Assembly: GCA_016200385.1 (NCBI GenBank)
Contig: JACQEV010000171.1
Coordinates: forward strand, 1 to 7,278
DNA from: Candidatus Methylomirabilota bacterium
Lineage (GTDB): Bacteria > Methylomirabilota > Methylomirabilia > Methylomirabilales > Methylomirabilaceae
DNA: 7,278 nucleotides
Direction of reading: 5' to 3'
Position numbers and translations under genes: made by a program. The notes beneath the pieces are model-generated. The model was given only the letters and a program-made list of their open reading frames with translations, was not told where the DNA came from and ran no database searches. Positions 1 through 5,895 of this stretch are shown piece after piece (the stretch's first letter is position 1; every line of letters begins with the position of its first letter).

Positions 1-142
1 CCATGTTCCTATACGCAAATCACCCGTCACTTTGCTTTTCAACACCAGCCTTCTGCACTTTTGACTTGTCGTTTGAGCGAGCTTTTGCTAATTTTGCTTT
101 CGGGTGGTTTACAGTGTCTGGTATCTTGCGCAAGAGAATCAC
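1..142. other. Upstream region of the E2-E1-Ubl cassette, no gene seen
   Basis: This stretch is visibly more AT-rich than the rest of the window and I find no convincing gene in it. Short open frames on both strands have no family resemblance. It presumably carries the promoter of the + strand cassette. A TTGACT at 61-66 is followed by T-rich sequence, but no good -10 box sits at the right distance, so no promoter is called. If the cassette has more genes upstream, such as a peptidase, they would lie beyond the window edge. Confidence 0.4.
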
Positions 143-1318
143 ATGTCCGATGCCCCGCGATTGTTTGGGTTTCCCCACCTCGAGCCGGTAATCAAGGAGT
201 ACGAGTCGGCGCTGGGGATTGCCCTGCACCTGCATCGTCCATTTCGATTCTTCTCAAAGCCAAGAGGAGAGCCCGGGTTCCACCTCCACCTCTTCGCCCT
301 CCCCAAGCAGTTCCCGTGGATGTCATGGATGGGAGAAACTCCGATGACCGGGCTGCCCATCGCCTTCGGGCACCCGCTGCGCGAAGGAGCCCGACAGGTA
401 TTGATTATTCCGAGGCGAATGGGGAAGGGGATCGCGCTACGTGACGATGAGGGGAATGCGCTGGCCTACCTGCACCCCAGGAATGTCTTCATCCTCTTCG
501 ATCTCGCGGGCCAGGGGGAGGAGCTGGCCCCCTTGCTCCTGAGACTCCTCCTTGACCGATCCCTCAAATTGATGAGCGCAGATCTCGTGGCGCAGAACGG
601 CTTGCACCCCGACCGGGTTGAATTCATCCTGGTCGGTCTGCGACGAACGACCGGCATGCAGGAGTGGGATTGGCGCGAAAAGCGAAGGGTCTTGGCCCGG
701 CGGCAGTTCCAGGATCGGCGGTGGGCACAGATCGGAGGCGAGATCGGTTTTTTGGAGACAGAGATCCGTTCAACCGAGGAGGCCCTTGAGATCGCTGCTC
801 TCCAAATCACCGCCGAAACCCGTCACTTGCAGGAATACCGACGCCGACTCCGGCATCTCAGGGGCGAGCTGATCAACGACGAGGCTGACCTCGTCCGCGA
901 CCTGGACCTCCTATCGAAATGTCCCGACGTGGCCGACGTCACCGCTTCGCCAACAGGACTGAGAGTCATTACTCGACGTATCCAGGCTGCGCAGGGCGGG
1001 AAGCAGTTTTCGCTGGGAGCCTTCCAAATCGATCTTCTGTACAATGGAGAGATCACGATCTATAACCTGACGAGCAGACATGGGTACTACGACCACCCGC
1101 ACATCTGGAACGGAAAACCCTGCCTGGGCAACGTCCGGCAAGGGCTGGCGAAGTTGATCGGGGAATACCAACTCGCGGCGGCGTCTGAGGTCGTCATAGA
1201 CTTCCTGAAGACGATCAACCCCAAAGATTGGCATACGTCCATCGAGCACTGGCGCGAGATATCAGATACCGAAGACCCCGCAGCCCCCTCCCCTGGCATC
1301 CTCAAACCGATACACTGA
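143..1318 (+). CDS. E2-like (UBC-fold) ubiquitin-conjugating-type protein with coiled coil
   Basis: This 391-residue protein probably carries a ubiquitin-like protein as a thioester and passes it to a target. The evidence is the C-terminal domain (about 260-391). It has a His-Pro-His at 318-320, then a short WNGK turn and a Cys at 327 followed by Leu-Gly. A helical stretch ends in FLKTINPKDW. This order (HPN/HPH, GxxC-L, then helix, then lL..NP.D) is the classical E2 signature, so Cys327 is the likely catalytic residue. Residues about 186-258 are rich in Glu/Arg/Leu and look like a long coiled coil. Residues 1-180 match nothing I recognise. The start at 143 was preferred to an in-frame ATG at 104 because AAGAGA lies just upstream and MSDAPRLF is a natural N terminus. 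The ribosome site is weak. The stop codon runs into the ribosome site of the E1-like gene 12 bases on, which indicates co-transcription. The E2 assignment rests on motif pattern only. Confidence 0.72.
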   Translation: MSDAPRLFGFPHLEPVIKEYESALGIALHLHRPFRFFSKPRGEPGFHLHLFALPKQFPWMSWMGETPMTGLPIAFGHPLREGARQVLIIPRRMGKGIALRDDEGNALAYLHPRNVFILFDLAGQGEELAPLLLRLLLDRSLKLMSADLVAQNGLHPDRVEFILVGLRRTTGMQEWDWREKRRVLARRQFQDRRWAQIGGEIGFLETEIRSTEEALEIAALQITAETRHLQEYRRRLRHLRGELINDEADLVRDLDLLSKCPDVADVTASPTGLRVITRRIQAAQGGKQFSLGAFQIDLLYNGEITIYNLTSRHGYYDHPHIWNGKPCLGNVRQGLAKLIGEYQLAAASEVVIDFLKTINPKDWHTSIEHWREISDTEDPAAPSPGILKPIH

Positions 1319-1330
1319 GGACCACGGCTC

Positions 1331-1978
1331 ATGGATTTCTCGCGACAGACCGATCTGGTGGACATCGAGAGCCTTGAGACCCACGTCACCCTCATCGGTT
1401 GCGGGGGGATCGGTTCCTTTACGGCGCTTGCTCTCGCGAAGATGGGATGCGTCCACCTGACTGTCTACGATGACGATCTGGTGGAAGAGCACAACATCCC
1501 CAACCAGCTTTATCGGCCAGGCGATGTCGGCCGACCGAAAGTCGAATGCCTGGCAGACATCATCAAGGGATTCACCGGCACAGGCATTGACGCTCGGCCA
1601 GAGCGCGTTCATAGCCAACGATTCCAGGGAATTGTCGTCTCGGGCGTGGATAGCATGGAGGCAAGACGTCGGATCTGGGACCGATCGATTCGTTTCAAGG
1701 CTGGCGTCGAAGCCTACATCGACGCCAGGATGGGGGCAGAGGTCTCCAGGATTTATACAGTCCGCCCCGCGGACCCTGACCACGGCCGCTTTTACGAACG
1801 GACCCTCTACTCTGATGACGAAGCGTGGCAGCTCCCCTGCACTGCCCAAGCTATCGTCTACACCGGCTTCGGGATCGCAAGCCTGGTGGCCGGACAGGTC
1901 AAGAGGGTCGCGATGGGGGACACCTGGAGGCGGGAGATCATCTTCGATCAGAAGACTCTCACATTGTTTAGCGCCTAG
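1331..1978 (+). CDS. ThiF/MoeB/E1-like ubiquitin-activating family protein
   Basis: This 215-residue protein should adenylate the C terminus of the ubiquitin-like protein encoded next to it and hand it on as a thioester. A GxGxxG loop (GCGGIGS, 23-29) follows a beta strand. The YDDDLVEEHNIPNQ stretch, then GRPKVE, gives the Asp, Asn, Gln and Lys expected around ATP in ThiF/E1 enzymes. GVDSMEARR matches the usual 'D..e.R' segment after the fourth strand. Cys170, in LPCTAQAIVYT, is the best candidate for the thioester cysteine. There are no CxxC pairs, so the zinc site found in MoeB/ThiF is absent, and the protein is shorter than those enzymes (about 240-250). GAGGA at 1317-1321 overlaps the end of the E2-like gene and supports this start. 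Pairing with an E2-like gene points to protein conjugation more than to thiamine or molybdopterin synthesis. Confidence 0.85.
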   Translation: MDFSRQTDLVDIESLETHVTLIGCGGIGSFTALALAKMGCVHLTVYDDDLVEEHNIPNQLYRPGDVGRPKVECLADIIKGFTGTGIDARPERVHSQRFQGIVVSGVDSMEARRRIWDRSIRFKAGVEAYIDARMGAEVSRIYTVRPADPDHGRFYERTLYSDDEAWQLPCTAQAIVYTGFGIASLVAGQVKRVAMGDTWRREIIFDQKTLTLFSA

Positions 1979-2021
1979 AATCACGTAGAGTCGATGAGAG
2001 GACGAACGTTTTCAGCAGACG

Positions 2022-2030
2022 AAAGGAGGA
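2022..2030 (+). promoter_or_regulatory. Strong ribosome binding site that sets the Ubl start
   Basis: AAAGGAGGA ends five bases before the ATG at 2036. It is the best Shine-Dalgarno match in the window. It decides against the in-frame ATG at 1994, which would add 14 arginine-rich residues with no homology to the family. Confidence 0.8.
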
Positions 2031-2035
2031 CCGCG

Positions 2036-2269
2036 ATGAAAAAGGGAAGCACGCTGGAGCAAGAGACCGTTGTCAAGATCGTGACGCTTGGGAAGAGCAC
2101 TCAGGAGGTCCGGAAGGAACGCCCCTTCACGCTGGATAGCATTCTGACAGAGCTAGGGATCAACGGTGGTCTGGAAGTTCGGGTGAACGGCCAAGCGGTG
2201 GAGCGAACACGGCTGCTCACCCATGGCGACACAGTCCTCATGGTCCCCAAGATCAAGGGCGGCCGGTAG
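2036..2269 (+). CDS. Ubiquitin-like beta-grasp protein (ThiS/MoaD-like), C terminus GGR
   Basis: This 77-residue protein has the ThiS/MoaD/ubiquitin-like pattern. An N-terminal strand (VVKIVTL) comes first, then a helix (TLDSILTELGI), then EVRVNGQAVE, LLTHGDTVLMVP and a Gly-Gly near the end. In this family the C-terminal Gly-Gly is adenylated by an E1-like enzyme, and such an enzyme is encoded 57 bases upstream. The GG here is at 75-76 with one extra residue, Arg77. The carboxyl group must normally be on the second Gly, so a trimming step may be needed. Simple thiamine or molybdopterin sulfur-carrier proteins end exactly in GG. With E2 and E1 neighbours I infer a protein modifier, though a sulfur-carrier role remains possible. 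The start is fixed by the strong ribosome site just upstream. Confidence 0.82.
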   Translation: MKKGSTLEQETVVKIVTLGKSTQEVRKERPFTLDSILTELGINGGLEVRVNGQAVERTRLLTHGDTVLMVPKIKGGR

Positions 2270-2290
2270 GAAGAGCGTCGTCTTACCGGC
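2262..2290 (+). terminator. Hairpin between convergent gene blocks, overlapping the Ubl stop codon
   Basis: GCCGGTAGGA (2262-2271) pairs with TCTTACCGGC (2281-2290), giving ten pairs including one G-T, around a nine-base loop. The left arm contains the TAG stop of the ubiquitin-like gene. No T run follows on either strand, so this is not a textbook intrinsic terminator. Its place between two converging transcription units suggests it ends or stabilises transcripts from one or both sides. Confidence 0.45.
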
Positions 2291-2345
2291 TCATCGAACG
2301 CTTTCTGGCCGGGCCCCGACTGGAGAGAATGCCGAGGATCAGCCG

Positions 2346-2738
2346 TCACCTGATCTGGACGAACACCTTCCGCTCCCGAGGGCCGTCGAACTCCACCAAC
2401 ATCAGGCTCTGCCAGGTGCCCAGCATCAGCTTCCTTTCCTTGACCGGAACCGTCTCGCTGGGGCCGACAATCGCCGCCTTGATGTGCGCCGCTGCGTTGT
2501 CATCGATCCGGTCATGTCGCCAGATCCCCTCGGGGATCAGCTTTGCTAAAGCCTCTTGTAGATCTTCTCCAATGTTGGGATCGGCATTTTCGTTGATGGT
2601 GACTGCCGCGGTCGCATGAGGGGCAAAGACGCAGCAGATCCCCTCAGGCGTCGCACCGCGTTTGACGATTTCCTGGACCTTGGCGGTGATGTCAATCACC
2701 TGAAATTTTCGGGTCGTTCTTACGGAAAACTCTTCCAT
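2346..2738 (-). CDS. YjbQ/UPF0047 family protein (copy 1)
   Basis: This complete 130-residue member of the YjbQ (UPF0047) family has the characteristic conserved positions. VFAPHATAAVTINE carries His41, a WRHDRIDDNAAAHIKAAIVG segment carries His75 and His85, GTWQ is at 107-110, and the closing EFDGPRER is at 116-123. Members are small trimeric proteins with conserved histidines. Weak thiamine-phosphate synthase activity has been reported for E. coli YjbQ, but the physiological role is uncertain. GAGG in the run just before the ATG overlaps the stop codon of the PHP gene upstream, so the two are probably translated from one message. It is the last gene of the four-gene yjbQ2-fdhD-PHP-yjbQ1 group and is clearly diverged from the other copy. 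Confidence 0.9.
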   Translation of the reverse strand: MEEFSVRTTRKFQVIDITAKVQEIVKRGATPEGICCVFAPHATAAVTINENADPNIGEDLQEALAKLIPEGIWRHDRIDDNAAAHIKAAIVGPSETVPVKERKLMLGTWQSLMLVEFDGPRERKVFVQIR

Positions 2739-2747
2739 CCTTTCCTC

Positions 2748-3593
2748 TCAAGGAACGGAGGCGCGGCAGGTGGCTGCGGCGGTGCACAACCGCTCGAACT
2801 CCGCCTCCGGCAGCGAGGGAATGCCCAGACTGCTCAAGCGCAAGCCAGGCGTGCCGTGGTAGTCAGAGCCGCCGGCCGCCAAGAGACCGTGCTGCAGCCG
2901 CATCCGCTCATACCGGAAGATCGCGTCCGCATCATGGTCCGGGTGATGCACCTCCAGTCCCATTAACCCTTCTTCTGCCAAGCGTGGAATGACTTCGTCC
3001 CGGGCATAGACCCCGGGGTGCGCGAGGGATGGAACACCGCCAGCTCGCTTGATCGCCATGATCGCTTCGGCTGCCGGGAGTCGGAAGCGCTCCACGTGGG
3101 CCGGTTTTCCCGGCGTGAGGTAGCGCTCGAAGGCTTCCTGCACGGAGTCCACATATCCCCGCTTGACCATCGCTTGCGCAACATGCGGGCGGCCCACCGA
3201 GGAGCCGGGCGCCTGCACCTGCCTCAAGATCTCATCGGCATCCAGCGGCAGACCCAGAGCCCAGAGCTTCTCAACCATCCGGCGGACCCGCTCGATCCGG
3301 TCATCCCGGGAGGAGGCGAGGAATTCGCCCAGTCGGGAATCGTCCGGATCGACGAAATGCCCCAGGATGTGAACCTCCAGGTCGTCCACATAGGCGGTCA
3401 CCTCCACGCCGGGGACGATGTGCAGACTCAGCCGCGCCCCTTCCTCCATCGCCGCGTGAATGGCTGCCAATGTGTCATGATCGGTTACGGCCAGCACCGA
3501 GACGCCACGGGCCTTGGCAAGGCGGACAAGCTCGACCGGGGACAGCGCTCCGTCGGAAGCGGTGGTATGGGAGTGGAGATCGATGAGGCGCAT
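2748..3593 (-). CDS. PHP-domain metal-dependent phosphoesterase (YciV/TrpH-type)
   Basis: This 281-residue PHP-family protein probably hydrolyses a phosphate ester using a cluster of metal ions. The ligand pattern is intact: DLHSHTTASDG (His7, His9, Asp14), TDHD (His39), PGVEV (Glu64), HILGH (His75), GRPHVA (His137), AHPGV (His192) and GGSDYHG (Asp254, His256). This layout is that of the YciV/TrpH group, whose studied members act on 3',5'-nucleotide bisphosphates or on short 5'-phosphorylated RNA ends. The substrate cannot be fixed from sequence. I start at the ATG that gives MRLIDLHSHT, because PHP proteins begin within a few residues of this motif. A TTG at 3614 overlapping the fdhD stop would add seven residues but has no ribosome site. 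It lies 17 bases after fdhD and 9 before yjbQ-like 1. Confidence 0.9.
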   Translation of the reverse strand: MRLIDLHSHTTASDGALSPVELVRLAKARGVSVLAVTDHDTLAAIHAAMEEGARLSLHIVPGVEVTAYVDDLEVHILGHFVDPDDSRLGEFLASSRDDRIERVRRMVEKLWALGLPLDADEILRQVQAPGSSVGRPHVAQAMVKRGYVDSVQEAFERYLTPGKPAHVERFRLPAAEAIMAIKRAGGVPSLAHPGVYARDEVIPRLAEEGLMGLEVHHPDHDADAIFRYERMRLQHGLLAAGGSDYHGTPGLRLSSLGIPSLPEAEFERLCTAAATCRASVP

Positions 3594-3610
3594 CGATCTG
3601 TCGCGGGGCC

Positions 3611-4393
3611 TCAAGAGCGAGGCAGACCAGCGGCCTCGACCCTCTGAGGCAGGAGGCGCTCGGGGTGGCTGTAGACGTTAAACCCCTCTCCTCGGACGTA
3701 GCCGATCACGGTGATGCCAAAGCGTTTGGCCGCTTGGATGGCCAGACTGGTGGGTGAGGTCCGGGAAATGACGAACGGGGTCCGCATGTGCGCCCCCTTC
3801 CGAAGCATCTCGGACGAGATCCGGCCGGTGGAGAGAAGGATATGGCCGGCAGTCGCAATCCCTCGGAGGAGCGCTTCGCCGTGGATCTTGTCCAGGGCGT
3901 TGTGCCTCCCCACGTCCTCGGCCACGAGCAGCAGCTTCTTCCCATCGCTCAGGGCGGCGGCATGAATCCCTCGCGACTCCCGGTAGAGGCGGGCCTCAGC
4001 ATAGAGCTGCCTCATGAGATCGAACGCCTGCTCCGGGTGCAGGGTTGCCTCCTCCGGGAAAGCCTTGAATCCCTCCATCGGCATGCCAAACGTGATTCCT
4101 CCGGTGCAGCCGGAAGTGAAGATGCGGCGGCGGGGCGGCGTGAATGCCTTGGTGAGCCGGACGTCCGCCACCCCCTCCTCGGGAAAGACGTCCAGCATCT
4201 TGATCTCGTCGAGCCCCTGGATGATCCCCTCGAAACTCAGAAATCCCAGGACCATGCAATCCACCTTGACGGGGGTGCACAGCATCGTGACGCGTTCCCG
4301 CCCGTTCACGAAGATGGTGAGAGACTGCTCTTCAACCACAGGGATGTCGAGCGTCTCAAATGATCCCGCGCGATACCGAACGATCCGATGCAT
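3611..4393 (-). CDS. fdhD: FdhD, formate dehydrogenase accessory sulfurtransferase
   Basis: FdhD moves sulfur from a cysteine desulfurase to the molybdenum or tungsten bis-MGD cofactor, which formate dehydrogenase needs for activity. This 260-residue protein carries the family marks: TSGCTGG (Cys96), VAEDVGRHNALDK (158-169), LLSTGRISSEMLRKG (187-200), RTSPTSLA (211-218) and GYVRGEGFNVYSHPERL near the end. Where E. coli FdhD has a Cys-x-x-Cys pair in a mobile loop, this one keeps only the first cysteine and has Gly at the second position. It appears complete. The ribosome site (AAGAGAA) is weak. It lies 24 bases after yjbQ-like 2. No formate dehydrogenase gene is in the window, but a functioning FdhD implies a molybdenum or tungsten formate dehydrogenase elsewhere in the genome. 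Confidence 0.95.
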   Translation of the reverse strand: MHRIVRYRAGSFETLDIPVVEEQSLTIFVNGRERVTMLCTPVKVDCMVLGFLSFEGIIQGLDEIKMLDVFPEEGVADVRLTKAFTPPRRRIFTSGCTGGITFGMPMEGFKAFPEEATLHPEQAFDLMRQLYAEARLYRESRGIHAAALSDGKKLLLVAEDVGRHNALDKIHGEALLRGIATAGHILLSTGRISSEMLRKGAHMRTPFVISRTSPTSLAIQAAKRFGITVIGYVRGEGFNVYSHPERLLPQRVEAAGLPRS

Positions 4394-4417
4394 TGTTCTC
4401 TTGGTGTCTAACCGTCC

Positions 4418-4846
4418 CTACTCGGCCAGGACCTGTAAGTGGATCTGTCGCTCCCTCGGACCGTCCAGCTCGGCGAAGATGATCGACTGAAAGGTGCCGA
4501 GGGCCATCTCTCCGTCCACCACCGGAACCGAGAGCTGCCGGCCCAGGAGGACGGAGCGCAGATGGGAATGGGCATTGCCCCGATCGCAATCAGAGTAGCG
4601 TGGATCGTTATGGCGGTAGTCGTCCTGCTCCCTTACCAGGCGATCCAGGAGGACACGGAGGTCATGGATCAGGGCCTCTTGCCATTCGTTGATGAAGAGG
4701 GCGGTCGTCGTATGCAGGGAGCTGAGGACCACCAACCCTTGCTTGATGTTGTGGCGCTGGATCAGATCTCTGATCCGCTTGGTCAGATCCATGAACTGTA
4801 ATCGATCCTTGGTGGCCACTGTGAAGGTTTCGTGCTTGATCATCAT
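4418..4846 (-). CDS. YjbQ/UPF0047 family protein (copy 2)
   Basis: This second, diverged member of the YjbQ family has 142 residues. It shows SSLHTTTALFINE (His45), DDYRHNDPRYSD (His79), GNAHSHLRSVLLG (His93 and His95), GTFQ at 117-120 in place of GTWQ, and the closing ELDGPRER. Compared with copy 1 it has a longer segment between the second and third histidine regions, so it belongs to a different subfamily and is not a recent duplicate. Two consecutive ATG codons follow a GGAGAGGGGA ribosome site; I chose the first. It appears to open the four-gene operon with fdhD, the PHP gene and copy 1. The molecular function is uncertain. Confidence 0.9.
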   Translation of the reverse strand: MMIKHETFTVATKDRLQFMDLTKRIRDLIQRHNIKQGLVVLSSLHTTTALFINEWQEALIHDLRVLLDRLVREQDDYRHNDPRYSDCDRGNAHSHLRSVLLGRQLSVPVVDGEMALGTFQSIIFAELDGPRERQIHLQVLAE

Positions 4847-4886
4847 TCCCCTCTCCGTCGCATAATCAAATCTCCAACAAGGTTAT

Positions 4887-4908
4887 CTGCCGCTCAGGAC
4901 GGCGGCAG
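4887..4908 (-). terminator. Seven-pair hairpin between the cupin gene and yjbQ-like 2
   Basis: CTGCCGC and GCGGCAG pair perfectly around an eight-base loop, in the 96-base gap between the cupin stop and the next gene. No T run follows on the - strand, so if it terminates it is weak or Rho-assisted. It marks the most likely boundary between the upstream Fe-S/nuo genes and the yjbQ-fdhD-PHP group. Confidence 0.4.
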
Positions 4909-4942
4909 TTCTCCCCCCAAGCGAAGACAGGAACCTCAAGGC

Positions 4943-5278
4943 TTAATGGCCCTTCTCCATGGGAAGTGGCGGCGCAAGTACCACAAAGAGGACCAGGGGA
5001 TTCGTCCCTGAGTTCTCAACCCCATGTTCCGCCAAGGCCGGGGCGAGCACCGCGCTACCGGCCGAGAGGTCCCGCTCCTGAAGTCCGATTCTGAAGCGCG
5101 CCGTCCCCTCGATCACGTAGTAGATCTTATCCGATGTCTCGTGAATGTGGGGCTTCTGAGCTTGGCCTGGCAGCAGGCAGTAGAGGTCAACCATGGAGCG
5201 CTCGGTCCTGAAGAGGCCGATCTTCTGCGCCTTCTCGGGTGAGAACCGCTTCAGCGTGGCCGCCTCGACCCACTCCAT
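4943..5278 (-). CDS. Small single-domain cupin protein
   Basis: This 111-residue single cupin barrel shows both cupin motifs. The first is PHIHETSDKIYYVIEGTARFRIG, with His44, His46 and Asp50 where Glu is more usual. The second is the AGSAVLAPALAEHGVENSG segment with His85. These residues should hold one divalent metal ion. The substrate is unknown, and small cupins of this type act as isomerases, dioxygenases or sensors. An in-frame ATG at 5308 overlaps the nuoI stop as TAATG and would add ten residues. It would couple translation to nuoI, but it has no ribosome site of its own. The ATG at 5278 has a purine-rich AAAAGAGAGA upstream and gives a more normal N terminus. Either is possible. The gene is probably co-transcribed with nuoI. 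Confidence 0.85.
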   Translation of the reverse strand: MEWVEAATLKRFSPEKAQKIGLFRTERSMVDLYCLLPGQAQKPHIHETSDKIYYVIEGTARFRIGLQERDLSAGSAVLAPALAEHGVENSGTNPLVLFVVLAPPLPMEKGH

Positions 5279-5307
5279 CGAATTGTCTCTCTTTTCAGTT
5301 ATCCTCA

Positions 5308-5769
5308 TTACCAGTCAGGATGGAGATCAGGGCGCTGCTTCAGCGCCGCTTTCAAGGGCGTCATCAGGCGCTCCTTTCCGTACACGAAGTCGCCCCTGTT
5401 GTAGGAGGCAAGCTCGTACTGTTTGCCCATCACGATCGCCTCCTCGGGGCAGGCCTCCTCACAATAGCCGCAGAAGATGCAGCGGAGCATATGGATCTTA
5501 TACAGTCTGGCGTACCGCTCGCCCCTGGAGTGCCTCTCCTGCTCAGTGTTTTCGGCTGGCTCGATATAGATCGCATCGGCCGGGCAGGCGATGGCGCACA
5601 ATTCGCAGCCCACGCACCGCTCCATCCCGTCGTCGTTGACCACGAACATGTGCAGGCCACGGTAGCGCGGAGCGAGGGGAAGGCGCTCTTCCGGATAGGA
5701 GACCGTCACCGGCTTTCGAAAGATATGTTTGAAGGTGGTCGCCATCCCTTTGAGCAGCTCAAGGATCAT
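5308..5769 (-). CDS. nuoI: NuoI-like 2x[4Fe-4S] ferredoxin subunit of complex I
   Basis: NuoI (the TYKY subunit) passes electrons through two [4Fe-4S] clusters toward the NuoB cluster at the quinone site of NADH dehydrogenase or a related complex. The 153-residue protein has two full CxxCxxCxxxCP motifs (Cys52/55/58/62 and Cys97/100/103/107), spaced by an insert as in NuoI, and the amphipathic N-terminal segment MILELLKGMATTFKHIFRKP typical of the subunit. GAGGG lies about nine bases before the ATG. In most genomes nuoI sits within a long nuo operon between nuoH and nuoJ. Here its neighbours are a peroxiredoxin and a cupin, with nuoB two genes upstream. An equivalent subunit of another complex I-like enzyme is an alternative. 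Confidence 0.88.
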   Translation of the reverse strand: MILELLKGMATTFKHIFRKPVTVSYPEERLPLAPRYRGLHMFVVNDDGMERCVGCELCAIACPADAIYIEPAENTEQERHSRGERYARLYKIHMLRCIFCGYCEEACPEEAIVMGKQYELASYNRGDFVYGKERLMTPLKAALKQRPDLHPDW

Positions 5770-5785
5770 TCGTAATACCCTCGTC

Positions 5786-5890
5786 AGCTTTCAGCCGTCA
5801 GCCGTCAGCCTTCAGCAAAAACTGGCTCGCTCCCGATGGCTGATAGCTGAGGGCCGATAGCTGAGCGCTGATTGCTGAGCGCTGAAAGCT
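5786..5890. repeat. Heptad-phased imperfect inverted repeat (element A)
   Basis: The gap between the peroxiredoxin and nuoI is filled by units of TCAGC plus two variable bases on the left and their complement GCTGA on the right. AGCTTTCAGC (5786-5795) pairs perfectly with GCTGAAAGCT (5881-5890). Next, TCAGC blocks at 5798-5802, 5805-5809 and 5812-5816 pair with GCTGA-type blocks at 5874-5878, 5867-5871 and 5860-5864. The two bases between blocks are mostly unpaired, and 5812 and 5811 rely on A-T or G-T pairing. Further units (GGCTGATAGCTGA) occupy the loop. It shares TCAGCCTTCAGCAAAA (5805-5820) with the second element at 6987. I read both as members of a dispersed palindromic repeat family. 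A role in message stability between genes is possible. Confidence 0.75.
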
Positions 5891-5895
5891 AATCT

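Noticed and set aside
61..95. Promoter with TTGACT -35 box upstream of the E2-like gene
   Set aside because: No acceptable -10 box lies 16-18 bases downstream; the TAATTT further on is too far away.
1262..1984. 240-codon open frame on the - strand opposite the E1-like gene
   Set aside because: It has no recognisable motifs and lies wholly opposite a well-supported ThiF-family gene, so it is a shadow of that gene's codon usage.
3591..3614. TTG start for the PHP gene overlapping the fdhD stop codon
   Set aside because: No ribosome site upstream, and PHP proteins start a few residues before the DLHSH motif, as the ATG at 3593 does.
5239..5775. 178-codon + strand open frame opposite nuoI
   Set aside because: It lies opposite a gene with eight conserved Fe-S cysteines and has no family resemblance.
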